64,000 nucleotides of DNA. Source: Nymphalis io. Lineage: Eukaryota; Arthropoda; Insecta; Lepidoptera; Nymphalidae. Below are positions 57,176 to 64,000 of the stretch, in pieces. The stretch's first letter is position 1. Every line of letters begins with the position of its first letter. The translations under genes were made by a program, and so were the position numbers. The notes below the pieces were generated by a model that saw nothing but the letters and a program-made list of their open reading frames with translations, did not search any database and was not told the DNA's origin. Location of the stretch: contig NC_065888.1 in NCBI RefSeq assembly GCF_905147045.1, positions 14,203,001 through 14,267,000 of the forward strand, read 5' to 3'.

Positions 57176-59102
57176 TTTTTTTTTTCTTTATTTTACCTGG
57201 GAGTTTAGTCATCGGATTGACTATGTCACCCCCGTACAAGCAAAACACATAATAATTATACTAAATCAAAACAACTTACAACTAATTAACTTAACATTAC
57301 TTCAATAATATAATACATCCATAATCTTTTCTTTTCTATATAAGGTATTATTGAAAATGAGCAAGTATTCTATATATACATTTTCAATAATAGCTTAGCT
57401 TCGTTTGATGATGGTACCGCAAGCCAACTAATACATATACCCACATTATATGATTTTAATAAACGGGGCCGGAACGACGCATTCCGCGAACGTTCCATCA
57501 ATCGGTGATAAACATCATCCATGCAGTTACATTGTACGCATTTATAGGTGTTGGTTTTGCCCATCATAAAATTAAATTTGTTTGACGGAATATGACCGGA
57601 ACGAAGTCTCATAAATGTCACAATATTTTTTCTGCTACTTTTAATTTTTTGAAACCATGGGCAATGAGTAAGTTCACATACAATTGTCTTGTACCATATA
57701 CATTTATGTCACGATCGTACATCAAAATATTCCAGTTTTGTTTACATGTTTTCTTGAATTTATTTAAAATTTCACTATGTAAAGGTATGCACTGATAACG
57801 AATTCCGTCATGAATAGCTTGTTTTGCTGCTTTGTCAGTTTCCTCGTTGCCCATGATTCCAATATGTAAAGGTATCCACTGGATAATTATTGTTTTATTT
57901 GCACTTTGTCTATTGCATATGGACTCTAAAATATCATAGGCTACCGGGTATCCTCGACCTGTCCAGATTAACCGAGCCAAGTGAAAAAGGGCGTCCTTTG
58001 AATCAGACAGTATAACAACCTGACTTCCGGCACAAGATGACGCATATGACAATGATTCCGAAATTGCAATCAGCTCACTATGCATTATAGACTGCCTCTT
58101 TGGTCTAGTGGCTTGATATAAGGCCGCAGACCCGGAGGTCCTGGGTTCAACTCCCAGGTCGGGCCAATAAAAAGTTATTGGGTTTTTCTGTCAGAAAAAT
58201 TCTCAGTAGCAGCCCGGAGTCTGGAAGTTGGAAGTGTGTACTCTCCCGTGCCTCGGAAAGCACGTAAAGCCGTTGGTCCTGCGCCTGAACTCTTTCCGGT
58301 CGTGTCGGATTGTCGTCCCATCGGATTATGAGAGTTAGGGAATAGAGAGTGCACTTGTGTTCGCGCACACACTTGTGCACTATAATATATCCTGCGTAGT
58401 TGGCTAATCTCTCTTGAGATTGGCCGCTGTGGCCGAAATCGGTCTGGAGGACATTATTATTATTATTATTATGCATTATAGATATATCTGCCTTAATTTT
58501 AAATTTAATTCTTATATCTGCCTGAGGGTCAAAGATTGCTGCACCTGAACCGAATGTATCCTTAGATCCGTCGGTAAAAATTTTGTAAAACGACTTATAT
58601 TTGTTATCTAGAAGTGTCCGACAGCTATTTAACATGTCTGATTTCTTACACAGTGTTTTTGACATCGCGATTCCTTCTACTACTGGAAATATATTATTAG
58701 ATAAGTCTATACCACTGACCCATTAATGGAGAGAATGACATAGTAATTTTTTATTTGATATAACAGAATAATGGCATAAATTTCTGTAGACTGTAACGAG
58801 CAGAGGAAGTTTTTTATTTCTCCAGTAATAATTACTACACATCGTATAGATCTTTTAAAATATTTACAGTTACGTTATTTTCGACAAATCTAGACTTTAG
58901 CACAAACTTACCGGCAAGATATTTCCTTCGGATATTTAGAGGTTATATATACAATTCACTCTCCATGACATGTATTGGTGTGGTTCTGATAAAGCCGCCA
59001 ATAACTCGCATTGACTGATTTTGTACTTTGTCCAATTTACTTAGGTGACTCTTTAGCCCGATATCGTATAAGAAACTACCATAATCAAGTCTGCTACGGA
59101 AT
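57176..59102 (-). pseudogene. LINE with RNase H domain, 5'-truncated, split by SINE B
   Basis: On the minus strand 59102-58930 codes the post-RT segment RSRLDYGSFLYDIG, KLDKVQNQSMRVIGGFIRTT, broken by stops. 58665-58483 holds the RNase H start FTDGSKDTFGSGAAIF. After a SINE insertion, 58078-57618 continues it with SELIAISESL, VILSDSKDAL and HIGIMGNEETDKAAKQA. The D...E...D and H-x-GNE-x2-D pattern fits RNase H, which removes RNA from the cDNA hybrid. 57621-57370 codes a C-terminal knuckle region (RLRSGHIPSNKFNF, CVQCN, DDVYHRLME). The 3' UTR with GGGGGTGACATAGTCAATCC ends in poly(A), a T-run at 57176-57186. Endonuclease and RT are missing. RNase H-bearing LINEs include the I, R1 and LOA groups; the clade is unresolved. 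Confidence 0.85.
58079..58482 (+). mobile_element. SINE B, full length, 13 bp TSD, inside RNase H
   Basis: The best family B copy, at 58092-58469. A box TTGGTCTAGTGGCTTGATA, B box GGGTTCAACTCCC, body with CCTGCGCCTGAACTCTTTCC, TAGAGAGTGCACTTGTGTTC and GGCCGAAATCGGTCTGGAGG, tail (ATT)n. TSDs TATGCATTATAGA lie at 58079-58091 and 58470-58482. It entered an already idle LINE between the first Asp and the Glu motif of its RNase H domain. Confidence 0.96.
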
Positions 59103-59220
59103 AATAATTATAAAAAGTAAAATTACGAAGTCAAAATTCAAAAGTGCTTGTACCGAAAGTCTCCTCGAACGATGTATTTTTTTATATATATTATATGTTA
59201 GATACTTATTTTTTTTTTGC

Positions 59221-60866
59221 TGAAAAAGTTGCCCATAAAATTTTTATGGGCAGTTGTTCTCTTCAAGATCGGATAAACCCGTGGGAATCAGTATTGATGA
59301 CCAGCGCGCCCCTCTTATGCGCCATTACTCCGAGGAGCTCCCGGTCGTTGACCAAGGAGAGATTAGGGCGGCTCTAGAACAGCTTAAAAACAACAAAGCT
59401 CCGGGAGATGACGGAATCACAACAGAGTTGCTTAAGGCAGGCGGGACCCCGGTCCTGAAAGAGCTAGCAAGCCTCTTTAATTCCGTCATCCAACATGGCA
59501 AGACCCCGGAAACGTGGAGCGGGAGTGAGGTGGTACTGTTTTTCAAGAAAGGTGATAAAACCCTCTTGAAAAACTACAGACCAATCTCCCTCCTGAGTCA
59601 CGTGTATAAGCTGTTCTCAAGAGTCGTCACGAACCGTCTCGCCAGACGACTTGACGAGTTCCAGCCCCCAGAGCAAGCCGGCTTTCGATCAGGCTACAGC
59701 ACCGTGGACCACATCCATACTGTTCGGCAGATTGTGCAGAAGAGCGAAGAGTACAATCAGCCGCTGTGTATGGCATTTGTGGACTACGAGAAAGCCTTCG
59801 ACTCCATCGAAACCTGGGCAGTGCTCGACTCATTGCAGAGATGTCATATCGATTGGAGATATATCGAGGTACTGAGATGTCTGTACAACGCCGCTACAAT
59901 GACTGTCCAGATCCAGGACTGTAAGACGAAGGCGATCCAACTGCGCAGAGGGGTGAGACAGGGGGATGTAATATCCCCGAAACTGTTCACCAACGCGTTG
60001 GAAGACGTTTTCAAAACGCTGGATTGGACTAGGTATGGAGTCAATGTAAACGGCGAGTACATCTCACACCTTCGATTTGCCGACGATATCGTCATCATAG
60101 CAGAGTCGCTGGAACAACTCACCGAAATGCTGCGTAGCCTAGGCGAGTCTTCCCGGTGTGTCGGTCTCGGTATGAACTTGGACAAGACCAAGGTCATGTT
60201 CAATAGGCATGTCGTGCCGGGACCGATATACGTCGAGGGGAAACCTCTCGAAGTTGTTAGTGAATATACCTACCTAGGACAGATAATACAAGTCGGTAGG
60301 AACAACTTCGAGAAGGAAGCCGATCGAAGAATTCGCTTGGGATGGGCAGCATTTGGCAACCTTCGTCAAGTCCTCAAGTCGTCTATACCGCAATGTTTGA
60401 AGACGAAAGTCTTCAACCAATGCGTCTTACCTGCCATGACATACGGTGCCGAAACGTGGACACTAACTGCGGGACTAGTTCACAAATTCAAAGTCGCTCA
60501 GCGTGCTATGGAGAGAGCTATGCTCGGAGTATCTTTGAAGGATAAGATCAGAAATGAGATTATACGGAAAAGAACCGGAGTCACCGACATAGCTTGCAAA
60601 ATTAGCAGGCTGAAGTGGCAGTGGGCTGGTCACGTATGTCGTAGGAACGATGGCCGTTGGAGCAGACGAGTCCTAGAGTGGAGACCGCGAATCGGCAAGC
60701 GCAGCGTAGGGCGCCCACCAGCCAGGTGGACCGACGACCTTAAGAAGGTGGCGGGCACCAACTGGATGCGGAAGGCGGAGGACAGGGAGCTTTGGCGCAC
60801 CTTGGGAGAGGCCTATGTTCAGCAGTGGACAACGATTGGCTGTTGATTGATTGATTGAAAAAGTTG
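59221..60866 (+). mobile_element. RTE-type LINE, 5'-truncated, 11 bp TSD
   Basis: A young RTE copy at about 59232-60855, cut 5' in the linker between endonuclease and RT. TSDs TGAAAAAGTTG lie at 59221-59231 and 60856-60866. The 3' tail after the stop is TTGATTGATTGA, a short tandem tail. At the 5' junction there is a palindrome GCCCATAAAA-T-TTTTATGGGC (59231-59251), in which the right half is genuine RTE sequence and the left half an inverted copy. Confidence 0.95.
59254..60846 (+). pseudogene. RTE reverse transcriptase ORF, intact from truncation to stop
   Basis: About 530 codons stay open. RT motifs: YRPISLL near 109-115, EQAGFRSGYST at 140-150, palm FVDYEKAFD at 175-183, RQGDVISP at 235-242, catalytic FADD at 275-278, LGMNLDKTKVM, YLGQII. 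The C-terminal part has WAGHVCRRNDGRW, GKRSVGRPPARWTDDLKK and a terminal EAYVQQWTTIGC. All RT catalytic residues remain, so this is a recent copy. Without the endonuclease, promoter and real start it cannot act alone. The first codon is TTG and the apparent start is only where the frame opens. Confidence 0.93.
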
Positions 60867-60876
60867 GTAGTAATTT

Positions 60877-61165
60877 TACTGGTGGTAGAGCTTTGTGCAA
60901 GCTCGTCTGGGTAGGTACCACCCACTCATTAGATATTCTACCGAAAAACAGCAGTACTTGGTATTGTTTTGTTCCGGTTGAAGGGTGAGTGAGCCAGTGT
61001 AATTACAGACACAAGGGACATAACATCTTAGTTCCTAAAGTTGGTGGCGCATTGGTGATGTAAACGATGGTTAACATTTCTTACAATGCCAATGTTTATG
61101 GGCGTTGGTGACCACTTACCATCAGGTGGCCCATATGCTCGTCCGCCTTCTTATTCTATAAAAAA
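60877..61165 (+). mobile_element. Family C element, full length
   Basis: Runs from TTTACTGGTGGTAGAGCTTTG to CGTCCGCCTTCTTATTCTATAAAAAAAA, starting 11 bp after the RTE's TSD. The head can fold: GGTGGTA at 60881-60887 with TACCACC at 60916-60922, enclosing GAGCTT/AAGCTC at 60888-60904. Confidence 0.94.
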
Positions 61166-61726
61166 AACTTATTAAATACGAATTGTAAAATTATTAACTA
61201 CACAAACCAACATTGGCTGTCTGAAGATAAATAATACAACATTATTAGCTAGTTGCTTTAATGCTTTAATCCTGAAATACTGTTAGGTTATTATTCATAT
61301 TTATTATGTTTAATTTTAATTAAAGTCTCATAGTGAACTCGTTTGCCGAATTTATATCAATAATAACTCACACTTTATGAATCGTTAATGGCGTTTACAA
61401 TTAATCGTTTATTTATTGGTTTGTCTGTTTATTGTGTGATTAATATAACTATGACAGAAATTCGCTATCAATACTTTTGTATATAAATATTGCTTCGCTT
61501 TGCTTTATTGTATGTTGCCCGGAGCTTTACCCGCGTAGTAAACTCAAGTAAATATTGAACCCGTATGTTTGGCCGATGTTCGGCCAATGTAATTACACAA
61601 TAATAGAACTAATTAAACGTTGGCGTATATATTTTACAGAATAGCACTGCTAGTTGTAAATATAGATTCCATCATAAATAATCGACAATAAAACAATCGA
61701 TAAAAATGACATCATCAAATACGTCC
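61166..61726. other. AT-rich stretch, no gene seen
   Basis: No recognised feature. Confidence 0.45.
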
Positions 61727-61990
61727 AGTATTTTTTTTAATAATAAGTGGACGGGTTAATGAACTACATGATCGTAAGTGGTCACTAACGCTCGTTGGCA
61801 TTGGCGCTAAATAAACTAATCCTTGCATCGCCATTGCACCACCAACCTTGGCGATTAAAATGTCTCATTCATTGTGCCCATAGTTTCATTGGCTCATTCA
61901 AATTTCCAGAACCTAACAATACTATGTATTACTGTTTGATGTTGGAATATATGTGATAAGTGAGTGGTACCTACCCAAATGAGCTGCAAA
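61727..61990 (-). mobile_element. Family C element, diverged
   Basis: Minus-strand landmarks: T-run, GTGGACGGGTTAATGAACTAC, CGTAAGTGGTCACTAACGC, GCATCGCCATTGCACCACCAACC and GAGTGGTACCTACCC. Old copy. Confidence 0.8.
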
Positions 61991-62244
61991 TACCTACTGT
62001 ACATTTGCTTAATAATAATGCTTGTAAATATCACCTCATATACTAATATCCGAATCTATTGAACTAGTTGATTAAATTTTTGCGGGATAAACATATTGCT
62101 ATCACGTTTTCATGTGTAAGAATGAAAAGGAGAGCAAATACCTTAATACTGTCAAATTTTTTAACAATAAGCACTCCATTGGATGGCTATGCTGTGCTGT
62201 TATAACAAATTATAAACTCTACGTAATGTAAAATAAACTATCAG

Positions 62245-62300
62245 CCCATACAATATGCCCTACAGCTGGATCTGTCCAGCTGTAGGGCATATTGTATGGG
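62245..62300. repeat. Perfect 26 bp hairpin, 4 nt loop
   Basis: The left arm 62245-62270 begins CCCATACAATATGCCC. The loop is TCTG at 62271-62274, and the right arm 62275-62300 is an exact reverse complement. The strongest palindrome in the window. Confidence 0.97.
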
Positions 62301-62412
62301 AAATTTTCGACCTTATTCACGCATATTATCATTGACTCAGGTTTTATCATAACGTTTTCTTTTACCACTGAACACAATTTGAATTATAAACGCAAATTAA
62401 AAACATGATATT
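62301..62412 (-). mobile_element. SINE A, degenerate
   Basis: TTTTCGACCTTATTCACGC, ACGTTTTCTTTTACCACTGA and AATTTGAATTATAAACGCAAATTAAAAACATG are decayed family A blocks. The left arm of the hairpin next to it (CCCTACAGCTGG) may be the SINE tail (CCCACTGCTGGG). Confidence 0.6.
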
Positions 62413-63235
62413 TTTTGCTCCTTGATTTTTTAGATCCTAGGATCTTCATAAACATGATTTTCGTAAAATATCATAGAATAAAATTTAAAATTCATACGAT
62501 TAATCTTACTGGTTTTCTTATTTTCTGATCATGAGTGATTGATTTGTGATTATATATAAAGTCATCAGAATTTATAATCGCAAACATATCATCATTAATG
62601 AGCAATTATTTGTTTTAAAATTATAAGCGAACTAAATAATTGTATTACATTATATTCGTAATTCAGTAAATAGGTTTTTAACAAGTTTAACGGAATGAAT
62701 GGATAGCGCGTATCAATCGATGAACAAATTTCAATTAATATTATTCTTACTTCAAAATATTTCTATAAATTTATAAGTTCTTCTATTTTACAATCAAATG
62801 GTTAAAAATATTAAAGATGGAGAAAAGGTTTATAAATTTTTAATGAGACAAATACGATGCTTAAGGAAAAGGAAGAAATTAAACAGATAAGATTATTTTA
62901 ATCATAGTTTATTCAAGTATTATAAATGAAAAAGTGTTCTAGTCGCAAGAAATTTCCCAAAGGATAAGCTAACAAGTATATGTGTTCCATTTTAAAGGAA
63001 AATATTATAAAATTTTACTTAGTAATAGGAACAAAGTATAAATGCAGAATATTAACTTTTATTCCCAATGGTTGGTTGGCCAATTCGAAAATAAGTATGT
63101 CTGTTTGCTTGTTACGATTTCACGTTTTAAAAAACCAACCAATAATGAAATTTGGCATACACATTATTAGAGGTACAAAAAGGATACAAGCAGCTGATCT
63201 GGGACATGCGGGCGAAGTCGCAAGCGAAACCTGAT
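62413..63235. other. AT-rich stretch, no gene seen
   Basis: No exon recognised. 63120-63232 (AAACCAACCAATAATGAAATTTGG, GCAGCTGATCTGGGACATGCGGGC) is less AT-rich and could be an old repeat. Confidence 0.45.
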
Positions 63236-63545
63236 TGGTAATATTTCTTAAAAAGCCAATGACTATAAATAAAAGTGACTAGTTACCATCAGGTGATAAT
63301 CTATTTGGCGCAAGGGCTTTGTACAAGCACGTTTGCGTGGGTATCACCCAGACATCGCTTATTCTACCGCTAACTACTACTACTACTAGTTTTTCTGGTT
63401 TAAGGGGTGGGTGAGCCAGTTACGTCATGTAACGTTTTAGCACCAAATATTGGTGACGCATTGGCGATGTATGAAATATTTAATATTGCTTTTAAGAGCC
63501 AATATCTATAGGCGGCGGTGACCATTTTCAACCAGGCCCATTTTC
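63236..63545 (+). mobile_element. Family C: tail piece, then a nearly whole old copy
   Basis: 63236-63310 is a rear piece (TATTTCTTAAAAAGCCAATG, AGTTACCATCAGGTGATAATC). 63313-63545 is a second, longer copy (GCAAGGGCTTTGTACAAGCACG, CACCCAGACATCGCTTATTC, GGGTGGGTGAGCCAG, GACGCATTGGCGATGTATG). Both have lost A-tails. Confidence 0.75.
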
Positions 63546-63547
63546 CA

Positions 63548-63652
63548 TAATCAAATTAAGCACGTGAAAATTCAATGGTGTTTTTCCGGGTTTTAACAAC
63601 GTCAATGATTGACGTTTCTCGTCTTTTAACCACTGAGCCATCACGACTCTTT
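63548..63652 (-). mobile_element. SINE A head fragment
   Basis: AATTAAGCACGTGAAAATTCAATGG, the B-box region CCGGGTTTTAACAACG and CTTTTAACCACTGAGCCATCACGAC are the tRNA-side third of family A on the minus strand. Confidence 0.8.
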
Positions 63653-63756
63653 ATTTCATATTAATTGAAAGTTATTAATTCAAAGTGAAATCATCACTAA
63701 TTACATTTAACATATTTACATTTCATACCAGCTAACGTAAGTTTTAAATAAATCTT

Positions 63757-64000
63757 TAAGCTAGAGAGAGAAAGAGAGAACATTTTCTGGTGGTAGGATG
63801 CTAACATCCGCCTGGCTTGTTACCACCGTACGCATGGTGAAAAACTCGTGAAGTGGCTTGCAGCCGCATTTCGAGGTCAGCCAGCGTACAGCCAGAGCCC
63901 GAGCGAGTATTGCCGCGATGGGTGTTGGTTCGATTGGAGACGGCTGTTGAACCAATGCCGGGGGAAACTGTATTGACCTGCCGGACAGGGAGACCCGAAG
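63757..64000 (+). other. GC-richer unknown block, runs off the window
   Basis: After a purine AGAGAGAGAAAGAGAGA run at 63762-63779, composition rises sharply in GC and stays so to the end (GCTTGCAGCCGCATTTCGAGG, CCGGACAGGGAGACCCGAAG). A plus-strand frame reads PERVLPRWVLVRLETAVEPM in part. It is most likely the start or inside of a retroelement continuing to the right, but I cannot name a family. Confidence 0.4.

Noticed and set aside
9975..58170. tRNA genes at the many A-box/B-box pairs
   Set aside because: Each examined pair sits at the head of a SINE or lacks a closing acceptor stem and proper anticodon arm. None is a credible tRNA gene.

Overview
This window is eukaryotic, strongly AT-rich, intron- or intergenic-type DNA with no operon-like gene packing. 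By its repeats (tRNA-derived SINEs, RTE and R1/CR1/jockey-type non-LTR retrotransposon debris, ATT-tailed SINEs) it is most like an insect, and I infer a lepidopteran, probably a butterfly. That assignment comes from recognising repeat families, not from a host gene. Almost everything recognisable is retroelement sequence. Host coding content is limited to one good candidate first coding exon with a signal peptide (34147-34336, minus) and one weaker promoter/first-exon candidate near 45.0-45.4 kb.

Non-autonomous families, named here A, B, C and E. Family A is a tRNA-derived SINE of about 290 bp with no poly(A), ending in an AGCAGTGG...GGCTGTT tail. Family B is a tRNA-derived SINE of about 370 bp ending in (ATT)n. 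Family C is an element of about 280 bp without a visible Pol III promoter, ending in CTATAAAAAA. Family E is a tRNA-Glu-like SINE of about 255 bp, also ending in (ATT)n. There are over 40 copies or fragments in all. Several carry perfect 11-15 bp target-site duplications (TSDs), so they moved fairly recently.

Layout. 0-3 kb: SINE A/B/C copies. 3.3-5.0 kb: an RTE copy split by SINE E. 10.1-14.2 kb: an RTE tail and a full-length RTE element with a 12 bp TSD, its ORF broken by a 156 bp palindrome-containing insertion. 14-26 kb: scattered SINEs, a LINE tail and a possible LTR. 25.8-26.9 kb: a LINE end next to an R1-like end with TSD. 27-34 kb: C copies and a jockey/CR1-type LINE end. 34.1-34.4 kb: the host exon. 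35-41 kb: B/A/E/C copies, then an R1-like 3' end coding a CCHC knuckle. 42-53 kb: LINE tails, C copies, the CRE/E-box island and a rearranged R1-like remnant. 53-61 kb: A and E SINEs, an RNase H-bearing LINE remnant split by a full SINE B, and a long 5'-truncated RTE ORF. 61-64 kb: degenerate C/A copies and a GC-richer unknown block running off the window.

How the parts work together: the 3' tails fall into three classes, implying three mobilising machineries. SINE A resembles the 3' end of the RTE elements here. Family C resembles the 3' end of the poly(A) LINE at 30.3 and 52.7 kb. B and E share (ATT)n tails whose autonomous partner I do not see. A second theme is at least five perfect, short-loop hairpins of 15-26 bp. 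One lies inside a family C copy whose unmutated form is visible in other copies, so it can be read as a new template-switch event.
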